Shown piece after piece: positions 18,078 through 25,573 of a stretch of 64,000 nucleotides of DNA (its first letter is position 1; the number at the start of each line of letters is the position of its first letter). Origin of the DNA: Olsenella porci (GTDB lineage Bacteria > Actinomycetota > Coriobacteriia > Coriobacteriales > Atopobiaceae). The position numbers and the translations under genes are program-made. The notes under the pieces were generated by a model. The model ran no database searches. It was not told the origin of the DNA and saw only the letters and a list, made by a program, of their open reading frames with translations. The stretch spans positions 496,001 through 560,000 of the forward strand of contig NZ_VUNC01000001.1 in the NCBI RefSeq assembly GCF_009695875.1. Reading direction: 5' to 3'.

Positions 18078-18793
18078 TGGGCACCTGCGCTTGCACCTGC
18101 CGTGAGGGCTCCGGCTCCTACGGCCGCCGCCTGGAGCGTCGCAGGGCGATGGATGCGCTCTTCTCCGCGCCCGCCGTCGTGGACGTGATGGCGGGGGAAG
18201 GGCTTGGCGAGTCTGGCCGCGCCGACCTCCGGAGGCTCGTGGGGCTGGAGTGGGAGCAGTTCGACGCCGTCCTGGGCATGAACGGACGTGCCGGCTGCCA
18301 GGACGACCTCCGCTCGTTCCTCTCGTACCGCTGCGCCCAGTACCTGGCCTTTCCGCACCCCCTCATCCCCCTGGTGCTGGGGGAGTACGTGGAGGCAGAG
18401 CGCACGGGCAGAAACCTCGTGGAGGAGAAGTACGCGCGCATGATGGCCGTGACCGATCCCGACGGCTACCAGCGCGACTGGGCGCGTAGGCTCGGCACCC
18501 CCTCTCCCGTGCGGGCAGCGGCGCTGCGTCAGATTCGTGCGCTCCTTTCGCCGGCCCTCGAGTCGGCCGCCCGCGAGCTGCCGCAGTCCCATCGGCATGC
18601 CCGGCCCGACGAGTCGGTGCCCGGCAGGGTCTCGGCGCTCGACTACTTCGAGGCCGAGGTGGCCGGCTATTCGCTGGGAACGCTGTTCGCCCTCAGGGAC
18701 GCGCTGGGGGAGCAGCTGAAGCACACCAACCCAATTGCCCTGAGCTACGTCCTGGCGGCGCGTCTCGGTAAGGCTACGGAGGCGATATCTTGA
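18077..18793 (+). CDS. DUF4125 family protein
   Basis: 238 residues from ATG 18077, which overlaps the DUF4037 stop. Longer upstream readings in this frame run through the DUF4037 gene and are not coding. The sequence matches my recollection of DUF4125 (MDALFSAPAVVDVMAGEGLG, EWEQFDAVLGMNGRAGCQDD, EKYARMMAVTDP). It has a short Cys-containing N-terminus (GTCACTC) and is otherwise helical and soluble. DUF4125 commonly travels with DUF4037, so the two probably act together. Its stop overlaps the TTG start of the MerR regulator by 4 bp. Function unknown. Confidence 0.72.
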   Translation: MGTCACTCREGSGSYGRRLERRRAMDALFSAPAVVDVMAGEGLGESGRADLRRLVGLEWEQFDAVLGMNGRAGCQDDLRSFLSYRCAQYLAFPHPLIPLVLGEYVEAERTGRNLVEEKYARMMAVTDPDGYQRDWARRLGTPSPVRAAALRQIRALLSPALESAARELPQSHRHARPDESVPGRVSALDYFEAEVAGYSLGTLFALRDALGEQLKHTNPIALSYVLAARLGKATEAIS

Positions 18794-19647
18794 ACTTGCA
18801 CGGAAGGCAGGACAGGTGCGACCTCTACCAGATAGGGGAGGTCAGCAAGATCGGCGGAATCTCGCAGCGCACGCTGAGGCACTACGACGAACTCGGCCTC
18901 ATGGAGCCCGACGTGGTGGGCGACAACGGGTACCGCTACTACAGCCGCCAGACCATGCTCAAGATTCCGGTGATTCACTACCTCAAGATGATGGGCTTCT
19001 CGCTCGACGAGATCGCCTCCATGCAGCAGCACTCCAACCTGCTGGAGGCCAAGGAGCTCTTTGCCAAGCACCTCGTCACCTGCGACGAGGAGGCGCGGCT
19101 GCTCGCCGAGAGGCGCGAGGCAATCATCGACTGGACGGAGCTGGTGGACGAGGCAAACATGGTGCTTCGCGTACGTCCCACCGCGGTGAGCGTGAAGTAC
19201 CTCGCCCCCCGTGACCTGCTGTGCCTGCACTCTCGCTTCACCGGCGGGTTTGCCGAGTTAATCGTGAGCCTTGACTTCGCCTCCTACGTGAGCAGCCTCG
19301 ATAACGCCATCACGGGACCCGTCGTCATAGGCTTCGACACGGTCGAGGACGCGGTCCTCGCCGCCTCGCAGGGATGCGAGTGCGACGTGCTCCTGCTGCA
19401 GAAGGCAATCCGTCCCATCTCCAAAGAGAACGCGTGGGCCATGCCCGGTGGCATGTACCTCTCCACCTACCACATAGGTGCCTTCGAGGAGATGGGATCG
19501 GCTTACCAGAGGCTCCTCAAGTTCGCGCGCGACAACGGCTACAAGGTCACCGGCATGGCGCTCGAGCGCTTTGTGACCGACTTCTGGACCACCGACAACC
19601 CCGAGCTCTTCGTTACCGAGATCCTGCTTCCAACAGAAACGGAGTAA
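18790..19647 (+). CDS. MerR-family transcriptional regulator of the microcompartment operon
   Basis: 285 residues. A MerR helix-turn-helix and wing lie at about residues 13-80 (YQIGEVSKIGGISQRTLRHY, NGYRYYSRQTM, LKMMGFSLDEIASM), then a dimerisation helix, then a C-terminal effector domain of about 150 residues resembling GyrI-like ligand-binding domains. Such regulators distort promoters with long spacers and activate on binding a small molecule, here plausibly choline, trimethylamine or acetaldehyde. It starts with TTG 18790 overlapping DUF4125 and is followed 2 bp later by the alcohol dehydrogenase, so it is co-transcribed with the genes it probably controls. Confidence 0.85.
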   Translation: MNLHGRQDRCDLYQIGEVSKIGGISQRTLRHYDELGLMEPDVVGDNGYRYYSRQTMLKIPVIHYLKMMGFSLDEIASMQQHSNLLEAKELFAKHLVTCDEEARLLAERREAIIDWTELVDEANMVLRVRPTAVSVKYLAPRDLLCLHSRFTGGFAELIVSLDFASYVSSLDNAITGPVVIGFDTVEDAVLAASQGCECDVLLLQKAIRPISKENAWAMPGGMYLSTYHIGAFEEMGSAYQRLLKFARDNGYKVTGMALERFVTDFWTTDNPELFVTEILLPTETE

Positions 19648-19649
19648 AG

Positions 19650-20741
19650 ATGAACGAGTTCTATCTCAAGGCAAAGCTGTTCTTCGGTCCCCAGGCGGTT
19701 GAGCACCTGGGCTCTCTCAAGTGCTCAAACGTCCTCGTCGTCACCGACGGCTTCCTGCAGGAGTCGGGCATGGTCAACAAGATGACCCAGTATCTGCCCG
19801 CGGGGGCTCACGTCACCGTATACTCCAACGTCAAGCCTGACCCCAGCCAGGAGCTGGTGGATGCCGGCGTCGAGATGATCTTTGACGTCAAGCCCGACCT
19901 GGTGATTGCCTTTGGCGGCGGCTCGTGCATCGACGCCACCAAGGCCATCCTCTACTTCGCGGGGGAGAAGGGCATGGAGCGCCCGTACTTCCTGGCCATC
20001 CCCACCACGGCGGGGACCGGCTCCGAGGTTACGAACTTCGCGGTCATCACGCGCGGCACCACCAAGGTCGCGCTGATTGACGACGCGCTTGCGCCCGATG
20101 GCGCCCTTCTCGACGCCAGCTTCACGCGCTCCGTCCCCCCCAAGATCACCGCCGACACCGGTATGGACGTCCTCACCCACGCGCTCGAGGCCTACGTGAG
20201 CAACAAGGCCACCACCTTCACCGATGCCATGGCCGTAAAGGCACTCCGCATCGTCTTCGAGGACCTTCCCGTGGTCTTTCACGACGGCGACGCCATGAGG
20301 GCGCGCGGCCGCATGGCCGAGGCCTCCTGCGTGGCGGGCATCGCCTTCACCAACGCCGGCCTGGGCATCAACCACAGCCTGGCGCACGCGCTGGGCGGCC
20401 GCTTCCACGTTGCCCACGGGCGTCTCAACGCCATCCTCCTGCCCTACGTGATGCGCTTCCACATGGCCGAGGCAAAGTACCGCGAGCCCTACGACCGCCT
20501 CGCGCACGAGCTGGGCATGGCTGACGCAGACGAGCTGCTGCAGCGCGTCATCGACCTGCGCCACGAGCTTGGCATCGAGAACACCCTGGCAGACCTGGGC
20601 ACCATCGACCCCGCCGCGTTCGAGGAGCACGTGGGTGACATGGCCGAGGCGGCGTCCCACGACCGCTGCACTCCCACCAACCCGCGCCCGGTGTCGAAGC
20701 AGGACCTCGTGAACCTCTATCGTGACGCCTACAACGGCTAG
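19650..20741 (+). CDS. cutO: Iron-dependent (class III) alcohol dehydrogenase
   Basis: 363 residues from ATG 19650; longer readings overlap the MerR gene. Reduces acetaldehyde to ethanol and regenerates NAD+ for the acylating dehydrogenase. NAD-binding GGGSCIDATKA and the iron-site region are visible: DTGMDVLTHALEAY and INHSLAHALGGRFHVAHG supply the Asp and three His ligands. The active-site helices are complete. It closes the long operon begun at 3108 and is followed by a strong hairpin. Confidence 0.94.
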   Translation: MNEFYLKAKLFFGPQAVEHLGSLKCSNVLVVTDGFLQESGMVNKMTQYLPAGAHVTVYSNVKPDPSQELVDAGVEMIFDVKPDLVIAFGGGSCIDATKAILYFAGEKGMERPYFLAIPTTAGTGSEVTNFAVITRGTTKVALIDDALAPDGALLDASFTRSVPPKITADTGMDVLTHALEAYVSNKATTFTDAMAVKALRIVFEDLPVVFHDGDAMRARGRMAEASCVAGIAFTNAGLGINHSLAHALGGRFHVAHGRLNAILLPYVMRFHMAEAKYREPYDRLAHELGMADADELLQRVIDLRHELGIENTLADLGTIDPAAFEEHVGDMAEAASHDRCTPTNPRPVSKQDLVNLYRDAYNG

Positions 20742-20826
20742 GGACGTCGCCTGGCGGTGCGGAGCCTTCCCTGGGTCGCCGCACGGCCGGGCGTGACCGC
20801 CCGCATTTCCTCTCCTCCCCCTGGGT

Positions 20827-20860
20827 GGGCCGTCCTCCACGTACGTCAGGAGGACGGCCC
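20827..20860 (+). terminator. Perfect 12-bp hairpin after the alcohol dehydrogenase gene
   Basis: GGGCCGTCCTCC (20827-20838) pairs exactly with GGAGGACGGCCC (20849-20860) around a 10-nt loop (ACGTACGTCA). No U-run follows, so it would be an intrinsic terminator of the U-poor kind seen in actinobacteria, or a processing site between the two parts of the locus. Confidence 0.55.
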
Positions 20861-20882
20861 GTGCCGTTTAGCGATGGCTGGA

Positions 20883-20912
20883 TTGACATTCACAAGAGGT
20901 AAGCCCTTAAGA
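20883..20912 (+). promoter_or_regulatory. Candidate promoter for the second shell-gene cluster
   Basis: Consensus TTGACA (20883-20888), 18-bp spacer, TTAAGA (20907-20912), 40 bp upstream of the first EutS-type gene. With the hairpin just before it, this suggests the three genes from 20952 form a separate transcription unit. Confidence 0.45.
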
Positions 20913-20951
20913 AATGAACCGAGTGACTGAACTATCCGTGAAACGGAGGTC

Positions 20952-21320
20952 GTGAGCGTGGACAACGATCAAGGCCAGATTCGTGTTGTGCAGGAGACCG
21001 TCTCGGGCAAGGAGATTACCCTTGCCCATGTCATCGGCGGGCCGGAGCCCATCATCTACACCAAGCTGGGCCTGAACCCGTCGGTCGACTATGGCACGAG
21101 TGCGCTGGGAATCATGAACATCACCCCGCCGGAGTCGGCGGTCATCGCCTCGGACATCGCCGTCAAGAGCGGTGCCGTGTACCTTGGCTTCGCCGACCGC
21201 TTTACGGGCACCATGATCATCACGGGCGAGATCGCCGACGTCACCACCGCCATCACCGAGGTCGTGGAGTTCTTCCACGACACCCTTGGGTACGTCACCT
21301 GCAAGGTAACGAAGCGCTAG
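20952..21320 (+). CDS. eutS: Circularly permuted BMC-H shell protein, EutS/PduU type
   Basis: 122 residues. The order of elements (SGKEITLAHVIGGPEP first, then SALGIMNITPPESAVIASDI, then LGFADRFTGTMIITGEIADV) is that of the permuted EutS/PduU hexamer, in which an N-terminal segment forms a small beta-barrel over the pore. GTG 20952 is used, with ACGGAGGT before it; a second GTG at 20958 is possible. It is a paralogue of the next gene, 9 bp downstream. Confidence 0.9.
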   Translation: MSVDNDQGQIRVVQETVSGKEITLAHVIGGPEPIIYTKLGLNPSVDYGTSALGIMNITPPESAVIASDIAVKSGAVYLGFADRFTGTMIITGEIADVTTAITEVVEFFHDTLGYVTCKVTKR

Positions 21321-21329
21321 GGGCTCCCG

Positions 21330-21761
21330 GTGGGCGAGAGAATCACAAGGCAGCAGTACCTCGAGGACTTTCTCAAGGAGAAGGTTCGGCGTGACGAGAG
21401 GGGAGAGTACCGCTTCACCCGCGTGCGCGTGCCCGGCCGCGAGATCGACCTAGCCCATGTGATCGGCACGTCCGACCGGTCGACCTGCTGGACGCTCGGC
21501 TTGGACATAGGTACCCACGAGGGCGAGGACCACACGGGGGAGGCCATCGGCTTCATGCGCTTCACCCCATGGGAGGCCGTCGTCGTCGCGGCAGACATAG
21601 CGGTGAAGCATGGCTCCGTCGACATCGGCTTCATGGACCGCTTCAACGGGTCCCTCATCCTCACGGGCGAGATCGCCGAGATCGAGAGTGCCGAGCGGGA
21701 GATCCTCGACTACTTTGGCAACGAGCTCAACTTTCACGTATGCAAGATGACCCGCAGGTAG
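21330..21761 (+). CDS. Second EutS/PduU-type permuted shell protein
   Basis: 143 residues with the same permuted BMC order (PGREIDLAHVIGTSDR, EAIGFMRFTPWEAVVVAADI, IGFMDRFNGSLILTGEIAEI). Compared with its neighbour it has 20 extra N-terminal residues and a longer loop rich in Asp/Glu/His after LGLDIGTH, near the expected barrel. Having two different permuted shell proteins side by side suggests mixed hexamers or two pore types. GTG 21330 is the likely start. Confidence 0.88.
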   Translation: MGERITRQQYLEDFLKEKVRRDERGEYRFTRVRVPGREIDLAHVIGTSDRSTCWTLGLDIGTHEGEDHTGEAIGFMRFTPWEAVVVAADIAVKHGSVDIGFMDRFNGSLILTGEIAEIESAEREILDYFGNELNFHVCKMTRR

Positions 21762-21773
21762 GGAGGGGGAGAG

Positions 21774-22283
21774 ATGAAGCGCCTGTTCCTGATGGGCCGC
21801 AGCGAGGCGGGAAAGACCTCCCTCACCCAGGCCCTGCGCGGAGAGAAGCTCCACTACCACAAGACGCAGTACACCTACACGGACGACGACACCATCGACA
21901 CCCCGGGGGAGTACTCCGAGTCCAAGCAGGTGGGCGTGGGTTTGGCCTGCTTCTCGTTCGAGTCGGACGTCGTAGCGCTCCTGATAGCGGCAAACGAGCC
22001 GTTCACGGTGTTCGCCCAAGGCTGCAACAACTTTCTCAACCGTCCCTTCATCGGCATCATCACCAAGATCAACGAACCCAACGCCAACATCCCCATGGTT
22101 CGCCAGTGGCTCGAGCTCAGCGGGTGCCAGCGCATCTTCCTCGTGGACAACGCCACGGGGGAGGGTATCCCCGAGCTCCGCGCCTACCTCGCGGAGGACA
22201 TCCCACCCATCACCCTGGAGCAGGCCATGGAGCGTCAGAGGCTGGGCCTGACCGACTGGGAGACCACGCCTGCCGGCGCGTAG
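21774..22283 (+). CDS. eutP: EutP/PduV-like small GTPase
   Basis: 169 residues with P-loop GRSEAGKTSL (about residues 8-17), a DTPGEY switch-II motif and TKIN in the NKxD position. EutP/PduV proteins are Ras-like GTPases linked to microcompartment positioning or to acetate kinase activity; their precise role is debated. It is the last gene of the locus, preceded by GGAGGGGGAGAG. About 780 bp of mostly non-coding DNA follows. Confidence 0.9.
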   Translation: MKRLFLMGRSEAGKTSLTQALRGEKLHYHKTQYTYTDDDTIDTPGEYSESKQVGVGLACFSFESDVVALLIAANEPFTVFAQGCNNFLNRPFIGIITKINEPNANIPMVRQWLELSGCQRIFLVDNATGEGIPELRAYLAEDIPPITLEQAMERQRLGLTDWETTPAGA

Positions 22284-22461
22284 GGTCGGGCCCATGGCCG
22301 AGGCTTTTCTCGCCCGGTCTCGCCCATCGCCACCTGCAGATTGGGTCGCACCGCAAGGTGGGCTGCACCGCTGGCTGGGTCGCTCCACCTGCCGGGACGG
22401 GCGGTCCGCCGGGGCGTCTCGTAAGATTTTGCGCGCTTAGGCACCGGCCGGGTGGCCAGCC

Positions 22462-22569
22462 CTACAGCGCGTGCCTCCTGCGCTCGAGCGCGGCGTGTAC
22501 CATGGCGTGCTCGGTGCGGTACGTGAGCAGCATGTAGCCCCCGTACACGACCACGAAGATCCTTGCCAT
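22462..22569 (-). CDS. Possible small protein (35 residues)
   Basis: Reads MARIFVVVYGGYMLLTY followed by a charged tail ending RRRHAL. The first half is hydrophobic enough for a single membrane helix, the second half is basic. It has an excellent ribosome site (GAGGGGAGGG, 4-5 bases before ATG), unusual for a chance frame. No family is recognised. It is divergent from nrdD and convergent with the EutP-like gene. Confidence 0.35.
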   Translation of the reverse strand: MARIFVVVYGGYMLLTYRTEHAMVHAALERRRHAL

Positions 22570-22901
22570 CTGCCCTCCCCTCGGGAACGCCGCCCGCATG
22601 GCGGCCCTGGCCACTCATGGTAGTACGTAACCGGGCGCCCTCCTGGCGCTCCCATGGTCGCGACATGCCCCCGCCGACACTTCGCCGCTGCCATCCTCTG
22701 GCATAACCAGTTATAAATTTTCTTATCTCATCCAGTCCCTAGCACAAAACTCGTTTTGGGGGAGTCTGGTTCTTGTGGAGCTTTGGCGTTTGCCGAATTG
22801 TCGATAAGTGGGGAATAAGGTGAAATGTTGTTCTGGGTGGCAATTTGCCACCTGCGGCGATGTCGGTTATCGACAAGGTTTCAACGCTTTCGACCAGCAA
22901 T

Positions 22902-22949
22902 CAACAATATCTTGTGCCGACTCGCGGGAAAAAACACTACGGATTGTGT
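22902..22949 (+). promoter_or_regulatory. Tandem NrdR-box operator of nrdD
   Basis: Two 16-nt elements, CAACAATATCTTGTGC (22902-22917) and ACACTACGGATTGTGT (22934-22949), both resemble the NrdR consensus ACACWATATNTWGTGT. Their starts are 32 bp apart (16-bp gap), the three-helical-turn spacing typical of NrdR repressor sites. NrdR represses ribonucleotide reductase genes when dATP is high. They lie 110 bp before the nrdD start, matching that role. Confidence 0.65.
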
Positions 22950-23059
22950 CATAGTGAGGCACGTCAGATAGAGCCGACCTGTTGTCGCGAGCTGGGGGAA
23001 TACCCCGGAAAGCGGCGAGTGGGCGGCGTGGGAGACCAGAACAGCGGGGGATGCACGAG

Positions 23060-25282
23060 ATGAAGATCATCAAGCGCAACGGCTCGGAGGTCCAGTTCGA
23101 CCTCTCCAAGATTAGGAACGCCATCAAGGCGGCCAATGCCGAGGTGCCCGAGGACGATCGCCTCACCGACCGCGAGGTCGAGTTTGCCACCCTCAACGTG
23201 CAGGACCTTTGCGCCGACGCCGGCCATACCGTCACGGTTGAGGAGGTCCAGGACATGGTGGAGGACCAGCTCATGGCCCTCGACCGCTTCGTCGTGGCCC
23301 GCCACTACATCATCTACCGCTACGTGCAGAACCAGAAGCGCCGCAAGAACACCACCGACGACCAGATCCTCTCGCTCATCGAGTGCAACAACGAGGAGGT
23401 CAAGCAGGAGAACTCCAACAAGAACCCAACGGTCGTCTCCGTCCAGCGCGACTACATGGCAGGTGAGGTGAGCAAGGACCTCGCCATGCGCACGCTGCTT
23501 CCCGCCGACGTGGTTGAGGCCCACCGCGAGGGCATCATCCACTTTCACGATGCGGACTACTACGCGCAGCACATGCACAACTGCGACCTCATCAACCTCG
23601 ATGACATGCTGCAGAACGGCACGGTCATCTCGGGCACGCTCATCGAGAAGCCCCACAGCTTCAGCACCGCGTGCAACATTGCCACGCAGATCATCGCCCA
23701 GGTTGCCTCGTGCCAGTACGGCGGCCAGTCCATCTCGCTCACCCACCTGGCCAAGTTCGTGGACGTGAGCCGCAAGAAGATTCGCCGCCAGGTCTATGCC
23801 GAGATGGAGGTCATCGACGCCCATCCCAGCACCGACAAGATCGAGGCCATGGTGGAGAAGCGCCTGCGCGAGGAGGTCGCCCGCGGCGTCCAGACCATCC
23901 AGTACCAGGTCGTCACGCTCATGACCACCAACGGCCAGGCACCCTTCATCACCGTGTTCATGTACCTCAACGAGGCGGAGAGCGAGCAGGAGAAGCACGA
24001 CCTCGCCCTCTGCATCGAGGAGATGCTCAAGCAGCGCTACCAGGGCGTCAAGAACGAGAAGGGCGTCTGGATCACCCCGGCGTTCCCCAAGCTCATCTAC
24101 GTGCTCGAGCCCGACAACATCACGCCCGACGGCGAGTACTTCTACCTCACCAAGCTTGCGGCCAAGTGCACCGCCAAGCGCATGGTGCCCGACTACATCT
24201 CAGAGAAGAAGATGAAGGAGTACAAGCTCAGCAAGGGCGAGACCGAGGGCAACGGCGACTGCTACACCTGCATGGGCTGCCGCAGCTTCCTCACGCCCGA
24301 CCGCTCGGGCAACGGCTATGGCAACGTGGCCAACGCCAAGAACTACGACCCGAACAAGCCCAAGTACTACGGCCGCTTTAACCAGGGGGTCGTCACCATC
24401 AACCTCCCGGACGTGGCCCTCTCCTCGGGCGGCGACATGGACAAGTTCTGGCAGATCTTCGACGAGCGCCTGGAGCTGTGCCACAAGGCCCTGCGCTGCC
24501 GCCACGACCGCCTCTGCGGCACGCTGTCGGATGCAGCTCCCATCCTGTGGCAGTACGGCGCCCTCGCACGCCTCAAGAAGGGCGAGACCATCGACAAGCT
24601 GCTCTACGGCGGCTACTCCACCATCAGCTTGGGCTATGCCGGCCTCTACGAGTGCGTCAAGTACATGACCGGTCACAGCCACACCGATGCCGAGGCCACG
24701 CCGTTCGCGCTTGCCGTGATGCAGCACATGAACGACAAGTGCTCCGAGTGGAAGGCCGCGGAGGACATCGACTACTCCATCTATGGCACCCCGCTGGAGT
24801 CCACCACGTACAAGTTCGCAAAGTGCCTGCAGAAGCGCTTTGGCATCGTGAAGGGCATCACCGACCACGGCTACATCACCAACTCGTACCACGTCAACGT
24901 GCGCGAGAAGATCGACGCCTTCACCAAGCTCAAGTTCGAGAGCCAGTTCCAGCGTCTCTCGCCCGGCGGCGCCATCAGCTACGTCGAGGTCCCCAACATG
25001 CAGGACAACCTCGAGGCGGTCGTGCGCGTGATGCAGTTCATCTACGACAACATCATGTACGCCGAGCTCAACACCAAGAGCGACTACTGCCAGGTGTGCG
25101 GCTACGACGGCGAGATTCGCATCGTGGAGGACGACGGCAAGCTGGTGTGGGAGTGCCCCAACTGCGGCAACCGCGACCAGAGCAAGATGAACGTCGCTCG
25201 TAGGACCTGCGGCTACATTGGCACCCAGTTCTGGAACCAGGGTCGCACGCAGGAGATCAAGGACCGCGTGCTGCACCTGTAG
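23060..25282 (+). CDS. nrdD: Anaerobic (class III) ribonucleoside-triphosphate reductase
   Basis: 740 residues from ATG 23060, chosen because GGGGG lies 9 bases upstream; ATG 23051 is too close to it. Reduces ribonucleoside triphosphates to deoxy forms under anoxia by glycyl-radical chemistry. An ATP-cone (about residues 1-95) provides allosteric activity control. The C-terminus carries a zinc site (Cys677, Cys680, Cys699, Cys702) and the radical glycine Gly718 in RRTCGYIG. The activase gene nrdG, usually adjacent, is not present in this window. It is regulated by the NrdR-like boxes upstream. Confidence 0.97.
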   Translation: MKIIKRNGSEVQFDLSKIRNAIKAANAEVPEDDRLTDREVEFATLNVQDLCADAGHTVTVEEVQDMVEDQLMALDRFVVARHYIIYRYVQNQKRRKNTTDDQILSLIECNNEEVKQENSNKNPTVVSVQRDYMAGEVSKDLAMRTLLPADVVEAHREGIIHFHDADYYAQHMHNCDLINLDDMLQNGTVISGTLIEKPHSFSTACNIATQIIAQVASCQYGGQSISLTHLAKFVDVSRKKIRRQVYAEMEVIDAHPSTDKIEAMVEKRLREEVARGVQTIQYQVVTLMTTNGQAPFITVFMYLNEAESEQEKHDLALCIEEMLKQRYQGVKNEKGVWITPAFPKLIYVLEPDNITPDGEYFYLTKLAAKCTAKRMVPDYISEKKMKEYKLSKGETEGNGDCYTCMGCRSFLTPDRSGNGYGNVANAKNYDPNKPKYYGRFNQGVVTINLPDVALSSGGDMDKFWQIFDERLELCHKALRCRHDRLCGTLSDAAPILWQYGALARLKKGETIDKLLYGGYSTISLGYAGLYECVKYMTGHSHTDAEATPFALAVMQHMNDKCSEWKAAEDIDYSIYGTPLESTTYKFAKCLQKRFGIVKGITDHGYITNSYHVNVREKIDAFTKLKFESQFQRLSPGGAISYVEVPNMQDNLEAVVRVMQFIYDNIMYAELNTKSDYCQVCGYDGEIRIVEDDGKLVWECPNCGNRDQSKMNVARRTCGYIGTQFWNQGRTQEIKDRVLHL

Positions 25283-25306
25283 GGCACGGGGGAGAAGCGA
25301 CAGACC

Positions 25307-25340
25307 GGAGGGGCTCGGTGCGATGGCGTCGGGCCCCTCC
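25307..25340 (+). terminator. Putative terminator hairpin of nrdD
   Basis: GGAGGGGC (25307-25314) pairs with GCCCCTCC (25333-25340) 25 bp after the nrdD stop; loop 18 nt, no clear U-run. The following 230 bp to the next gene (25341-25573) are non-coding; they hold a weak 9-bp inverted repeat (25395-25403/25449-25457) and nothing else recognisable. Confidence 0.45.
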
Positions 25341-25573
25341 TCCTGCGTGAGGGCAAACCCCTGCCTGGCCAGTCCAGTGGTGCAGGAGGTGTGCACGAGT
25401 TGCCTTCACGTAGCCCCAAGATGTGTGGGTGGTGTGTCCCCCGCGTGTGCAACTCGTCCCGTTTGCGTCAGGTGGTTGCGATGTGAGAACGTTCACCCAA
25501 GCCCCTCTCCTATAATGCCCCCGCTCAACGAGCGAGGTATTGAATACGCACCCAACCCAATGGGAGAGGAAAT

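Larger units (their letters stand above)
22284..23059. other. Intergenic region upstream of nrdD
   Basis: Apart from one possible 35-codon gene on the minus strand (22462-22569), this stretch is non-coding. From about 22700 it becomes AT-richer and is dense in symmetric elements: TTGTCGATAA (22798-22807) with its exact inverted copy at 22867-22876; a perfect 17-nt dyad GGTGGCAA-T-TTGCCACC (22836-22852); and two NrdR-like boxes (22902-22949). It is evidently the control region of the nrdD gene. Confidence 0.6.

Noticed and set aside
17145-18793. DUF4037/DUF4125 pair considered as a toxin-antitoxin (MNT/HEPN-like) system
   Set aside because: DUF4125 lacks the RX4-6H motif of HEPN proteins, both proteins are larger than typical pairs, and they sit inside a metabolic operon.
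25386-25460. 9-bp inverted repeat after nrdD considered related to the 41354-41514 repeat
   Set aside because: No shared sequence beyond short GTG-rich runs; stem is short with a 45-nt loop.
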